From the NCBI GenBank assembly GCA_944349915.1, contig CALVNU010000003.1, forward strand, positions 1 to 28,255: a stretch of 28,255 nucleotides of DNA, given 5' to 3'. Below, piece after piece: positions 6,753-15,795 of the stretch (its first letter is position 1; every line of letters starts with the position of its first letter). This DNA comes from an uncultured Clostridia bacterium (GTDB lineage: Bacteria; Bacillota; Clostridia; Christensenellales; UBA1242). Under the pieces are notes generated by a model. It saw only the letters and a list, made by a program, of their open reading frames with translations, did no database searches and was not told the origin of the DNA. The position numbers and the translations under genes are program-made.

Positions 6753-8003
6753 TCAAATTCTTTTTATATCTGCACCAAGTTTTGCAAGTTTATTTTCAAT
6801 ATGAAAATATCCTCTGTCTATATACTCTGCCCTGTTGATTGTGGTGTAACCTTCGGCAACAAGAGAAGCGAGAACTAAACTTGCTCCACCGCGCAAATCT
6901 GTTGCGACAACATCTGCACCAAAAATTTTATTTTTTCCACGAACAATACAAATTGAAGACTTGAAAAGGATATCACATCCCATTTTTAACAACTCTCCAA
7001 CATAGTTAAATCTGTTTTCAAAAACATTTTCAAACACCAAACTGCACCCATTTGCAACAGAGGCAAACGCCACAATTTGCGGTTGAAGGTCGGTTGGAAA
7101 ACCAGGATAGACAGAAGTTTCAACTTCTTTAAAACTTTCAAGACGCTTGGGCGCTGTAAGCGATATAAAATCTTTTCCGCTATCTATCAAACAGCCACAA
7201 GTTTTGAGTTTTTCAATCAAAGCGCTGTTATGCGAGGCTATGGCGTTTTTAAGTAAAATTTCTCCACCCGTCATGGCTCCTGCAATCAAAAATGTGCCAC
7301 ATTCAATTCTATCTGGAATGGCTTGATAACAACAACCATAGAGTTTTTCAACGCCACAAACAGTTATAACATCACTTCCAGCCCCCTCAATTTTAGCCCC
7401 GCATTTGTTTAAAAAGTTTGCAAGGTCAACAATTTCCGGCTCTTTTGCGCAGTTAAAAATTTTGGTAGTTCCTGGCAACAAAGCACAAAACATTATAACA
7501 TTTTCTGTTGCGCCAACACTTTGAAAAGACAAAAACACCTCTGTCTTTTCTCTCTTCAACTTTTCACCATAGATATATCCATTTTTTTCTATAATCTTGC
7601 AACCCAATTCTTTGAGGGCTGTCAAATGAATATCTATAGGGCGAAGCCCAATGTCACACCCACCTGGATATGCCACCTTTGCCCTGCCTAGTCTTGCCAA
7701 AAGTGGACCTAGCGTGAAGATTGAAGAGCGAACAGGGCTTGCAAGTTGATGAGAGATTTCGCATGCCGACAGACTGGAACAATCAATTTCAAGAAGGTCT
7801 TTTTTTCTGTTTACTTGTGCGCCCAAAGATTTTAAGATGTCGCACATTGCTTCAACATCGGTATAGGCCGTGGCTTTTTTTATAACAACTTTACCTTCAA
7901 CCAAAATACACCCAGCAAGAATAGGAAGCAAGGCATTTTTTGCAGAATCTATTTTGACTTCTCCACAAAGGCGATTACCGCCATTAACAAACAATTTCTC
8001 CAT
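6753..8003 (-). CDS. murA: UDP-N-acetylglucosamine 1-carboxyvinyltransferase MurA
   Basis: Catalyses the first committed step of peptidoglycan synthesis, transfer of enolpyruvate from PEP to UDP-GlcNAc in the cytoplasm. The 416-residue protein has the conserved Lys22 in SAKNALLPI, the PVRSS segment, the catalytic Cys116 in PGGCDIGLRPIDIH (the fosfomycin target, so the Cys rather than the resistant Asp form), FPTDLQPQ, and DLRGGASLVLA near the C-terminus. It sits between ftsW and ftsQ, where many relatives also carry murG; murG is absent here. No close Shine-Dalgarno sequence precedes ATG 8003. A TTGTCA/TATATC pair (8009-8038) lies directly before the start. Confidence 0.97.
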   Translation of the reverse strand: MEKLFVNGGNRLCGEVKIDSAKNALLPILAGCILVEGKVVIKKATAYTDVEAMCDILKSLGAQVNRKKDLLEIDCSSLSACEISHQLASPVRSSIFTLGPLLARLGRAKVAYPGGCDIGLRPIDIHLTALKELGCKIIEKNGYIYGEKLKREKTEVFLSFQSVGATENVIMFCALLPGTTKIFNCAKEPEIVDLANFLNKCGAKIEGAGSDVITVCGVEKLYGCCYQAIPDRIECGTFLIAGAMTGGEILLKNAIASHNSALIEKLKTCGCLIDSGKDFISLTAPKRLESFKEVETSVYPGFPTDLQPQIVAFASVANGCSLVFENVFENRFNYVGELLKMGCDILFKSSICIVRGKNKIFGADVVATDLRGGASLVLASLVAEGYTTINRAEYIDRGYFHIENKLAKLGADIKRI

Positions 8004-8008
8004 AACTA

Positions 8009-8038
8009 GATATATGAAAAATTACCTATATTTGACAA
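8009..8038 (-). promoter_or_regulatory. Candidate promoter immediately before murA
   Basis: On the minus strand TTGTCA (8033-8038) and TATATC (8009-8014) are separated by 18 bp. The -10 box ends 5 nt before the murA ATG, and no ribosome binding site is visible. This is the same arrangement as at ftsQ. Weak on its own because the region is AT-rich. Confidence 0.35.
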
Positions 8039-8068
8039 AGTTTAAAAACATGTCTTTGTGTATACTAT

Positions 8069-9253
8069 TCAAACTTTATTTTTAAACAACCCTTTTGAAA
8101 AACTCAAATATACCTTTTTATCACCCCGCCCCTTGTTTTGTTTTAACACATTAAGACAAATTCCAATTCCAGCCATAAACACAGATACAGATGTTCCACC
8201 GCTAGAAATGAAAGGCAACGGTAATCCCGTAGGTGGAATAGAGCCTGTTACAACCGCAATGTTTAGCAGTGTTTGCACCCCTATAATAAACGCAATGCCG
8301 GCAACAAGCATAGCCCCAAACCTATCCTTCGCGTTAAGGCTAATTTTGATTAGGCTATAAATGAGCATAACAAACACACTCATAAGGCCAATAAGTCCAA
8401 CAAAGCCAATCTCTTCGCCAATAATAGACAAGATAAAATCAGATTCTGCAAATGGCAAAAAGAGATATTTCTGGCGTGAATTGAATAGCCCAACCCCAAA
8501 AAAGCCACCACTGCCAAGACTGTACAACGATTGAATAAGTTGAAAGCCTTCTCCTTGTGGAGATGCCCAGGGGTCAATAAATGCCATCAACCTTCTTAAT
8601 CTATATGGTTCAAGCACAACGAGCAAAGGCACAACTGCACAGGCTGGAAGTGAAAACATTATGGTGTGCTTTTTGCTTATGCCTCCAATAATTAGCATAA
8701 AAAGAGTAACAAAGCCAATGCACATGGTAACGCTCATGCTAGGCTCAAGCATAGTCAAAATGCAAATCACTCCAGCCACTGCCAGCACAGGGATGAGCCC
8801 TTTGAGTGATTTGACTTTATCGTGATTGTCAGACATATAACCAGCAATAAAAATCACAAGTGCAAACTTTGCAATTTCAGAAGGTTGAATTGAAAACCCC
8901 AAGATAGAAATCCAGCGTTTTGCGCCATAACTTTCCATGCCAAGACCAGGAACAAAAACCAGTACAAGCAAGATGATTGAAAGAACAACAATCCAGGTTT
9001 TATATTTTTTTAAGATATGATAATCCACAAAACTAAAAAATATCATGGCAAATATGCCTAAAACAACACCCAAAATTTGTTTAAACAGAAAAAAATATTG
9101 ATTGCCGTAGTGATAGTCGGCACTATAATAACTTGCACTATAAACCATAAGGCAACCAAATGATGTGAGTGCCAACACAAGACAGACAATTTTTACAATT
9201 TGCAAAGAGCAAGGGCTAAATCTATTGCATTTCGATTTTTTCAAAGTTGCCAA
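8069..9253 (-). CDS. ftsW: FtsW/SpoVE-type SEDS peptidoglycan polymerase
   Basis: Integral membrane glycosyltransferase that polymerises lipid II, normally with a class B PBP partner. The 394-residue protein has about ten membrane segments, GAKRWISI and QPSEIAKF in the first half, YRLRRLMAFIDPW, and the key acidic residue Asp272 in PFAESDFILSIIGEEIG. It ends with GLPLPFISSGGTS. The start is TTG at 9253: AAGGAG lies 7 nt upstream, and the next in-frame Met (residue 36) is inside the first membrane helix. This makes a 32-bp overlap with the end of murD, so translation is probably coupled. Whether it serves division or sporulation (SpoVE role) cannot be decided from sequence. Confidence 0.94.
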   Translation of the reverse strand: MATLKKSKCNRFSPCSLQIVKIVCLVLALTSFGCLMVYSASYYSADYHYGNQYFFLFKQILGVVLGIFAMIFFSFVDYHILKKYKTWIVVLSIILLVLVFVPGLGMESYGAKRWISILGFSIQPSEIAKFALVIFIAGYMSDNHDKVKSLKGLIPVLAVAGVICILTMLEPSMSVTMCIGFVTLFMLIIGGISKKHTIMFSLPACAVVPLLVVLEPYRLRRLMAFIDPWASPQGEGFQLIQSLYSLGSGGFFGVGLFNSRQKYLFLPFAESDFILSIIGEEIGFVGLIGLMSVFVMLIYSLIKISLNAKDRFGAMLVAGIAFIIGVQTLLNIAVVTGSIPPTGLPLPFISSGGTSVSVFMAGIGICLNVLKQNKGRGDKKVYLSFSKGLFKNKV

Positions 9254-10532
9254 GCATAATCTCCTTAAAAACTTCTCCCCTTACAGCATAAGAAGAGAAT
9301 TCATCAAAACTTGCGCAGGCTGGTGCGAGCAAAATTTTTTGTCCTTTCGAGGCATTTTCTTTTGCATAAAAAGTAGCACCTTTCATGCTTGAAAAAGATT
9401 TTGGACTATATCCATATTTTTTTGCACAGTCAAAAACTTCTTGAGCACATTGCCCAAAGCATAAAACTTCTTCAAAGTCGTATCCAGAAGAAAAAATTTC
9501 ATCAAACTCAAAATCTTTATTCTGTCCACCAATAAGAAGAACAATTCTCTTTTCTCCCAGCGCTTCTATTGCACTTTTACAAGCGAAAATATTTGTCGCC
9601 TTTGAATCATCAAACACATCGGCCCCATTAACTTTGCCTAAATACTCCATTCTGTGATGAGGTGCTTTAAACTCTAAAATCGCACTCTTAATAAAGCAAG
9701 GTTTTATTTTGCAGGCTACAGAAATTGCTACGCTTGCCAAGGTGTTTTCCAAATTTTTCTCACCAAAAAGCGGGATATCGTTGCAAGAAATTATTTTGGT
9801 TTTATTAAAATAAATTGCGCTATTTTTTATAAAAACACCTTTATTTAGCATTTTTTTTGAAAAAAACAGTGTTTTTTTATTCAAATACAGTTGTCGCGTT
9901 ATATTATCATCATAATTTAATATAATTTTTTGCTTTTTCGGTTTTGAAATAATTTTCTTTTTTACCCTTACATATTCTTCAAAACTACCATGTCTATCAA
10001 GATGGTCTGGCGCAAGATTTAACACACAAGCAATGTCGGGGCAAAAATATTTTGAAAGTTCAAGTTGAAAATTGCTAACTTCGGTTATTACATAACTTTT
10101 ATTGTCACTCTTGCTTGCAATGCTGGTTACAGGAAGTCCAATATTTCCACATACAAAGCAAGTTTTGCCAGCCTTTTTAAAAATATCTCCCACCATGCTT
10201 GTAACTGTCGTTTTCCCATTTGTGCCAGTAATTCCAATCACTTTTCCTTTGCAAAACAAAAACCCCAGGTCTAATTCACTTATCACAGGTATTTTATTTG
10301 CAATAAAAAAAGAAATCAAGTCGTTTCCCCTAACTTTTATCCCAGGACTAACAACCACAAGGTCAAATTTGTTTAAGGTTGGTGACTTTTCATAACTATA
10401 AAAAGAGGAAAACTTGTTTTCATCATCATAGATGCTTACGCATGCACCATTTTGATGCAAAAGCCTTGCCGCCGATTGACCGCTTGCACCCATTCCATAG
10501 ACTAAAACATTTTTCCCTCTCAATTTCAACAT
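9222..10532 (-). CDS. murD: UDP-N-acetylmuramoyl-L-alanine--D-glutamate ligase MurD
   Basis: Cytoplasmic ATP-dependent ligase that adds D-glutamate to UDP-MurNAc-L-Ala. The 436-residue protein has an N-terminal Rossmann-type domain (GKNVLVYGMGASGQSAARLL), the Mur ligase P-loop GITGTNGKTTVTSM, the central VLNLAPDHLDRHGS block and the ATP/substrate motif DDSKATN, then a C-terminal domain with LLIGGQNKDFEF. Length is normal. It starts 1 bp after the mraY stop, with TAGGAG upstream, and overlaps the ftsW start. Confidence 0.97.
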   Translation of the reverse strand: MLKLRGKNVLVYGMGASGQSAARLLHQNGACVSIYDDENKFSSFYSYEKSPTLNKFDLVVVSPGIKVRGNDLISFFIANKIPVISELDLGFLFCKGKVIGITGTNGKTTVTSMVGDIFKKAGKTCFVCGNIGLPVTSIASKSDNKSYVITEVSNFQLELSKYFCPDIACVLNLAPDHLDRHGSFEEYVRVKKKIISKPKKQKIILNYDDNITRQLYLNKKTLFFSKKMLNKGVFIKNSAIYFNKTKIISCNDIPLFGEKNLENTLASVAISVACKIKPCFIKSAILEFKAPHHRMEYLGKVNGADVFDDSKATNIFACKSAIEALGEKRIVLLIGGQNKDFEFDEIFSSGYDFEEVLCFGQCAQEVFDCAKKYGYSPKSFSSMKGATFYAKENASKGQKILLAPACASFDEFSSYAVRGEVFKEIMLGNFEKIEMQ

Positions 10533-10533
10533 A

Positions 10534-11493
10534 TCATAAAACTCCTAAAAGCGCCATGTAGAGTATAAGTAAACATAGACCTAGCACCATTGTTATTAAT
10601 ATATATACTAAAACAATTCGATTTTCATGCACGCCTTTTTTCTCAAAATGATGATGAAGTGGAGCCATGAGAAAAATTCTTTTTCTTGTCCTTTTGTAAT
10701 GCAAAACTTGTATGATATCGGAAAGCGCAGTAATGACAAACAAAAAACCAATAATTGGCATCAAAAGTTCTGTGGAAGACAAAACAGCCATGCTTGCCAT
10801 AAGCCCACCAAGTGCAAGCGAACCTGTGTCGCCCATAAAAATTTTTGCAGGAAAACAGTTGACTATCAAAAAAGCAAGCAAAGCCCCCACTGTTGCAAAA
10901 GAGATAAGGGCATATTGAGAAAAGCCTAAAAGCACCAATATAAGCCCAAAAAAGAGAAAATAAACTGCATTCACGCCACCCGCAAGCCCATCTAGCCCAT
11001 CAATAAGGTTTACAGAGTTTGTAACTGCAACAAAAAAGAAAACAATAAATGGAATAACAAACACTCCCAAATCGATGTTTAAACCAAAAAATTCAAGTTT
11101 TCCACCGATGTTTAGATATACATAAATGGCAATAACAAGCGAAATGGCAACTTGTCCGATTATTTTTTGATAAGGTTTCAATCCTTCATTTTTATGAAAT
11201 TTTATTTTGATAAAATCATCTAAAAAACCAAGCAATCCATAGGCAAACATGGTTGTCAAAACAAGAATTGAACCAACAACCTCTCCTCGCAAGAAAAACA
11301 AACTTGAAATAATAATTGCAAAGATAAAAATTAGCCCGCCCATTGTTGGCGTTCCGCTCTTGCCTGCATGCTTGTCCACATAGTGCAAAATGGTTTGCGA
11401 CAGATGAAACTTCTTGCACAGTTTAAGAAGCGGGAAAGACAGTAAGATGCCTAGTATAAGCGCAAGCAAAAAAGCCATATAATATTTTAGCAT
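10534..11493 (-). CDS. mraY: Phospho-N-acetylmuramoyl-pentapeptide transferase MraY
   Basis: Integral membrane enzyme that moves phospho-MurNAc-pentapeptide onto undecaprenyl phosphate, giving lipid I. The 319-residue protein has about ten membrane segments and the family hallmarks: GTPTMGG near residue 48, the Asp pair at 92-93 in GFLDDFIK, NLIDGLDGLAGG at 162-173, MGDTGSLALGG at 220-230, and APLHHHFE near 278. AGGAGGAAATT precedes ATG 11493. A promoter with a palindrome in its spacer lies directly upstream, so mraY-murD-ftsW may form its own unit. Confidence 0.98.
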   Translation of the reverse strand: MLKYYMAFLLALILGILLSFPLLKLCKKFHLSQTILHYVDKHAGKSGTPTMGGLIFIFAIIISSLFFLRGEVVGSILVLTTMFAYGLLGFLDDFIKIKFHKNEGLKPYQKIIGQVAISLVIAIYVYLNIGGKLEFFGLNIDLGVFVIPFIVFFFVAVTNSVNLIDGLDGLAGGVNAVYFLFFGLILVLLGFSQYALISFATVGALLAFLIVNCFPAKIFMGDTGSLALGGLMASMAVLSSTELLMPIIGFLFVITALSDIIQVLHYKRTRKRIFLMAPLHHHFEKKGVHENRIVLVYILITMVLGLCLLILYMALLGVL

Positions 11494-11520
11494 AATTTCC
11501 TCCTAAAATATTTTATGGCA

Positions 11521-11548
11521 ATTTTATTTATTTAGTCTAAATTATCAA
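11521..11548 (-). promoter_or_regulatory. Candidate mraY promoter with operator-like palindrome in the spacer
   Basis: On the minus strand TTGATA (11543-11548) and TAAAAT (11521-11526) are separated by 16 bp. The spacer is largely filled by TTTAGTCTAAA (11531-11541), an 11-bp palindrome around a central base. A one-mismatch copy occupies the same place in the ddl promoter. Confidence 0.45.
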
Positions 11549-11550
11549 AA

Positions 11551-13017
11551 TTAATCTTTAAAAGGATAATTTTTATCTTTTTTTAATGGTTTTTTCAAAG
11601 AACGCGCATAATTGTATACAACTTCAAAATCACTAAACGGATATTTTTTTCCTTCAATTTCTTGATAACATTCTGCTCCCTTTCCTGCAATCACAATGGT
11701 GGTGTTATTCTTGTATTTTTTCATTGCTTTTTCAATCGCCTCTTGCCTGTTTGGTATAGTCGCACATTTTTTGATTGTTCCCGCTTCAATTTCTTTAATA
11801 ATATCTTCGGGCTTTTCAAAGCGCGGATTATCACTTGTTATAATAACATCGTCTGCATAAGTAGATGCAATTTGTCCCATAATTGGTCGTTTTTTTCTAT
11901 CACGATTGCCACCACATCCAAAAATACAAACCAACTTGTTGTTTGATATGCTTCTTGCTGTCTTTAAAACCTTTTCCAGTCCATCTGGAGTATGTGCATA
12001 ATCAATAATGATATTTTTACCTAAAATATTGATAATATTAAATCTGCCTTCAACTGGCGCAAGAGTTTTTATGCCCTTTTGTATAGCCTCTTTCTCTATG
12101 CCTATAGAGCGAGTTACTGCAATGCCTGCAAGCAAATTTTCAACATTATATTCTCCCACAAGATTGCTGTCAATTTCAATTTTTTCACCTAAAAAATCGC
12201 AGACAAAATGGCTCCCTTCAAAATTTGTAACGATATCATAGCCACAAACATCAAAAATTTTCCCCTTGCCGTAACAAATTGTTGGCACATGTGGTTTATA
12301 CATCAAAAGTTTTCCATATTTGTCTTCGCCAAAAACAATGCCAAGTTTAAGAAATTTTGGAGTAAAAAAAGACAGTTTTGCATCTGCATAATTTTTCATA
12401 TCACCAAAAAAGTCCAAATGGTCTTCTGTGATATTTGTCAAAACACCTTCTTCAAACTTAACCCCCTCCAGTTTGTCAAGATAAAGCGCATGGGCGGAAA
12501 CTTCCATAACCACATATTCCACGCCATCATCTTTCATGCTTTTAAACAAACTGTGCAGTTGGTATGGATCTGGAGTAGTCATAGATGTGTTTACTATCTC
12601 GCTATTATATCTTGCTCCCAAAGTGCCGATAACTCCAACTTTTTTTCCACCAGCACGCAAAATGTTTGAAATTATACTGCAAGTTGTGGTCTTGCCGTTT
12701 GTGCCAGTTACACCTATGAGTTTTAGATTTTCACAAGCTTTGCCAAAAAAGTTTTTGCACATAAGTGCATAGGCTTTGCGAACATTGCCAACTTGAACAA
12801 CATTGTCAAACGGAAGTTTTTTCTCACTCACAATAACAGATGCCCCTTTGTTTACAGCCTCAAGCGCAAAATCGTTTCCATCAAAATTTTGACCTTTCAT
12901 TGCAACAAAAACATCACCAAAGCCAACTTCTTTGCTATTAATTTTTATGTCAACCATGTCCCCTTTAAGATTACCTTCTACAATATCAATCCCGTCAAAC
13001 AAATCTTTTAATAACAT
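11551..13017 (-). CDS. murE: UDP-MurNAc-tripeptide synthetase MurE (meso-DAP type)
   Basis: Adds the third stem-peptide residue to UDP-MurNAc-L-Ala-D-Glu. The 488-residue protein has the N-terminal uridine-binding domain (INSKEVGFGDVFVAMKG), P-loop GVTGTNGKTTT at 102-112, the NITEDHLDF block, a lysine (Lys214 in YADAKLSFF) at the position usually carbamylated, and SDNPRFEKPEDI with DNPR at 396-399. DNPR is the motif of meso-diaminopimelate-adding MurE enzymes, so the wall is probably DAP-type. AAGGAGG lies 5 nt before ATG 13017. The gene stands between ddl and mraY with about 130 bp upstream. Confidence 0.96.
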   Translation of the reverse strand: MLLKDLFDGIDIVEGNLKGDMVDIKINSKEVGFGDVFVAMKGQNFDGNDFALEAVNKGASVIVSEKKLPFDNVVQVGNVRKAYALMCKNFFGKACENLKLIGVTGTNGKTTTCSIISNILRAGGKKVGVIGTLGARYNSEIVNTSMTTPDPYQLHSLFKSMKDDGVEYVVMEVSAHALYLDKLEGVKFEEGVLTNITEDHLDFFGDMKNYADAKLSFFTPKFLKLGIVFGEDKYGKLLMYKPHVPTICYGKGKIFDVCGYDIVTNFEGSHFVCDFLGEKIEIDSNLVGEYNVENLLAGIAVTRSIGIEKEAIQKGIKTLAPVEGRFNIINILGKNIIIDYAHTPDGLEKVLKTARSISNNKLVCIFGCGGNRDRKKRPIMGQIASTYADDVIITSDNPRFEKPEDIIKEIEAGTIKKCATIPNRQEAIEKAMKKYKNNTTIVIAGKGAECYQEIEGKKYPFSDFEVVYNYARSLKKPLKKDKNYPFKD

Positions 13018-13151
13018 TTTTCCTCCTTAACCAAAATGATACTACAAACTTTGTGCAAATTTATTTTAAAAACAAAAGAAGGCAAAAAGGTTGCAAATTA
13101 CAAAAATTTCGCCATATTTTGCATTTTTTATGAAAAAATTGTTGATTTAAC

Positions 13152-14270
13152 TTATTTTTTTCTTTGTTTTCCAGAGAGCGCAATAAAACTTTCAATTGCC
13201 TTGCTGTCAAATTTATAAAGTTCCTGCCCCCTTCTCTCCTGTTTTTCTTTGCCTTCTGCAATAAGCACAGAAATAAGGTCTTCAAAGGAGCCATCAAACA
13301 TATTAAAGGCAAGTGAGCCTGGAATAGAATTTAATTCGTTTACATACAATGTCTTGCTTTTTCTGTCATACAAAAAATCTACGCGCACAACCCCATCGCA
13401 TCGGCAAGCCTTGTAAGAAGCCACAGCTTCTTTTTTGATTTTTTCAAGCAAAGCCTTTTCAATTTCCACCTTACCTTCTTCTCTTTCTTTAATATATTTG
13501 TCTTCAAATGTATAAAACCTTTCTTTTTTTACTTTGCCAACTTTCCCGCTCAAAACTGTATCATTGATTTTGATAACTGCACAACTGTACTCATCTGCAT
13601 TTGACAGATATTTTTCCACAAGCACTCTTTCATCATAAAGAAAAGCCTCATCAATTTGTTTTTCAAGTTTTGCTTCGTTTTCACATATGCTAATACCAAC
13701 AGAACTGCCAAGATTTGCTGGTTTTATAATGCAAGGAAAGGATAGTTTTTGTTTTATTTTTTGCAAAATTTTTAGCTTAAAATGTTGATATTCCCATTTG
13801 TCAAATTGCACATATGTCAAATTGCGTATATGCTTATATGCAAGCATAAGTTTTGTAAGGGTTTTATCCATTGTCAAAACCGAACTTGCAATATCACAAG
13901 ATGAGTAAGCAATAGATGCAAGTTCCAACAACCCTTGAATAGCACCATCTTCTCCACCATGGCCATGCAAACACAGCAGGGCGCAGTCAACTTTTATATG
14001 TTTTTTTATTTTATTGTTTTTCAAAATAACAAAGCATTTTTCTTTAAAATCAATGCTAACAAATTGCGGATTTTTAACACGCTTTGCAAAATCTATATAA
14101 GTTTGGGCTTCCATAAGATTATCTGCACTCATGAGCACACCTTCATGTGTTATATAAACAGGAAAAATTTGATAGCCCTTTGGAATTTTTTTCATAGCCT
14201 GCAGTGCGGTGATGATTGAAATGTCATGTTCAACACTTCTTCCGCCAAAGATAACGGCAACAGTTTTCAT
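13152..14270 (-). CDS. ddl: D-alanine--D-alanine ligase
   Basis: ATP-grasp ligase that makes the D-Ala-D-Ala dipeptide used by MurF. The 372-residue protein has GGRSVEHDIS at the N-terminus, the serine-loop block LCLHGHGGEDGAIQGLLEL, CIIKPANLGSSVGIS in the ATP-grasp domain, the omega-loop segment FEDKY, and the metal-binding YVNELNSIPGSLAFNMF. The Tyr in FEDKY is what is expected for D-Ala-D-Ala rather than D-lactate activity, by analogy with DdlB. The start is ATG 14270, because GGAGGTG lies just upstream. An ATG at 14282 overlaps that ribosome binding site and is rejected. It has its own promoter (14290-14319) and feeds the next enzyme upstream in the cluster, MurF. Confidence 0.95.
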   Translation of the reverse strand: MKTVAVIFGGRSVEHDISIITALQAMKKIPKGYQIFPVYITHEGVLMSADNLMEAQTYIDFAKRVKNPQFVSIDFKEKCFVILKNNKIKKHIKVDCALLCLHGHGGEDGAIQGLLELASIAYSSCDIASSVLTMDKTLTKLMLAYKHIRNLTYVQFDKWEYQHFKLKILQKIKQKLSFPCIIKPANLGSSVGISICENEAKLEKQIDEAFLYDERVLVEKYLSNADEYSCAVIKINDTVLSGKVGKVKKERFYTFEDKYIKEREEGKVEIEKALLEKIKKEAVASYKACRCDGVVRVDFLYDRKSKTLYVNELNSIPGSLAFNMFDGSFEDLISVLIAEGKEKQERRGQELYKFDSKAIESFIALSGKQRKK

Positions 14271-14289
14271 AAACACCTCCATAAAGTTG

Positions 14290-14319
14290 ATTATAGTTTA
14301 GGTTAGACTAAACATTCAA
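14290..14319 (-). promoter_or_regulatory. ddl promoter with inverted repeat filling the spacer
   Basis: On the minus strand TTGAAT (14314-14319) and a perfect TATAAT (14290-14295) are separated by 18 bp. That spacer is exactly an inverted repeat, GTTTAG (14296-14301) and CTAAAC (14308-14313) with 6 bp between. It also contains GTTAGACTAAA (14302-14312), one mismatch from the palindrome in the mraY promoter. A repressor bound here would block both promoter boxes. Confidence 0.6.
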
Positions 14320-14376
14320 AAACAAAATCAAAGCAAAAAAGTTTTAAGAAAAAGCGCGCAAAAAGTTATTTAAAAT

Positions 14377-15795
14377 TTATCTATAATTATCTGGCAGGTC
14401 ATTTTCAAATAAAATCACAGAATTTTCATTTACAATAAGTTTTAAAATTTCTTCTTGCTTTGCTCTTGTGTTTGCAAAAAAGATGTTGTTTTTATTAAAA
14501 TTGTGCGAAATTGCACCAGAATATATATCATTTTTGTTAATTTCGTTCATAATTACAATAAAATCTGCAACATCGGCAATTTTTGTGCCTATCTTAAAAT
14601 TTGTCATAGATTGCTTTTCTCCCAGTTCTACAATGCCGGGTGTTACCACAATTTTTTTCCCTTTAAAGATTGAAAGCACATCAAGCGCTTCGTTGAAACC
14701 AATTTCGTTGGAATTGTAAGAATCATCAATCACCACAGGTCTTGACTGCATCAGTTCCAATCTGTGCGCTGTCGGAGATAAGGTTGAAATGGCGTCAACA
14801 ATATCTTGCAAGGAAACATTTAACAAATATGCAACAGTTGAAGCAGTAACAATGTTGTCAATATTGCATTTTCCAAGCAACCGAGTTTTTACACTGCAAC
14901 TTTTTCCGTCTATAACAAGACTAAATTTACTGCCATGTTCATCACATGAAATATCTTTTGCATAGCCAAAACTGCCTGGTCTGTTTGTTAAAAATTTGTT
15001 ACCTTTAAAGCGATTGTAAAGATTTAAGGATGCTACCGAATCTCCATTAAAAATTGCTTGCCCAGAAGAAGAAAGGCTTTCAATCAATTCAAACTTTGTA
15101 TTTTCAATTTCACTTTCGCTTCCAAAACTTTCAAGATGTGCAATTCCAATTGTTGTTAAAACCGCAATGTCTGGCATAACAATTGATGCAACTTTTTTAA
15201 TATCATATCTATAGCGCGCACCCATTTCGGCAATAAAGATGTCATGGTCATCAAGTTTTTCTAAAATGGTTTTTGTAACCCCCATCTCTGTGTTGTAATT
15301 TAACGGGGTAGCACAAACTTTATACTCTTTTTCCAAAATATGAGTTAAAATATTTTTTGTGCTAGTTTTACCATAACTGCCTGTTATTCCAATTTTTATA
15401 ATTTTTTTCTTTTTTAATTTGTTTTTTGCACGCTTTATATAGACAAGTTTTATCAAATTTTCAAAAGGCAAAAGCAAATAGTGCACAATAATAACAAGCA
15501 AAGAGGAAAGTAAAAAGACAACAACTATATTCAAAATAATAAGGGCAACGCTTTTGACAAAAAACAATATTAAAAAAATAAGGCCAAAACTTACTATAAA
15601 AAAAGTAACAGAAAATCTTATCATTCTTTTTGTCCAATGAATTTTGTTTTTATCTCCCAGTGCAAAATGAAAAAGCAAAACATCATTCAAAAATGGTGAG
15701 ATTTTGTAGCCATTTAGTTGATACATTTTAAAATATAACAACGACCAAAGAAAAAACAAAATTGAAAGTGGACATGTGATTATAAGAGCAATCAT
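14377..15795 (-). CDS. murF: MurF-like Mur ligase with N-terminal membrane region
   Basis: Likely adds D-Ala-D-Ala to the UDP-MurNAc-tripeptide. The 472-residue protein has the MurF P-loop GITGSYGKTSTKN near residue 139, the NTEMGVTKTIL and AEMGARYRYDI blocks, TTIGIAHLESFGS, and the C-terminal VIDDSYNSNEIGF and VTPGIVELGE. Ordinary MurF begins with a soluble UDP-sugar-binding domain. Here residues 1-130 are instead hydrophobic: one helix at 2-24, a loop, then about three helices at 62-125, so the ligase should be membrane-anchored. The start is ATG 15795 with GGAGG 7 nt upstream, sharing ATGA with the hydrolase stop. A related amide ligase with another amino substrate is possible, but the neighbouring ddl favours MurF. 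Confidence 0.85.
   Translation of the reverse strand: MIALIITCPLSILFFLWSLLYFKMYQLNGYKISPFLNDVLLFHFALGDKNKIHWTKRMIRFSVTFFIVSFGLIFLILFFVKSVALIILNIVVVFLLSSLLVIIVHYLLLPFENLIKLVYIKRAKNKLKKKKIIKIGITGSYGKTSTKNILTHILEKEYKVCATPLNYNTEMGVTKTILEKLDDHDIFIAEMGARYRYDIKKVASIVMPDIAVLTTIGIAHLESFGSESEIENTKFELIESLSSSGQAIFNGDSVASLNLYNRFKGNKFLTNRPGSFGYAKDISCDEHGSKFSLVIDGKSCSVKTRLLGKCNIDNIVTASTVAYLLNVSLQDIVDAISTLSPTAHRLELMQSRPVVIDDSYNSNEIGFNEALDVLSIFKGKKIVVTPGIVELGEKQSMTNFKIGTKIADVADFIVIMNEINKNDIYSGAISHNFNKNNIFFANTRAKQEEILKLIVNENSVILFENDLPDNYR

Noticed and set aside
12208..12669. 153-residue plus-strand open frame inside murE
   Set aside because: Antisense to conserved MurE motifs with no ribosome binding site; judged a shadow.
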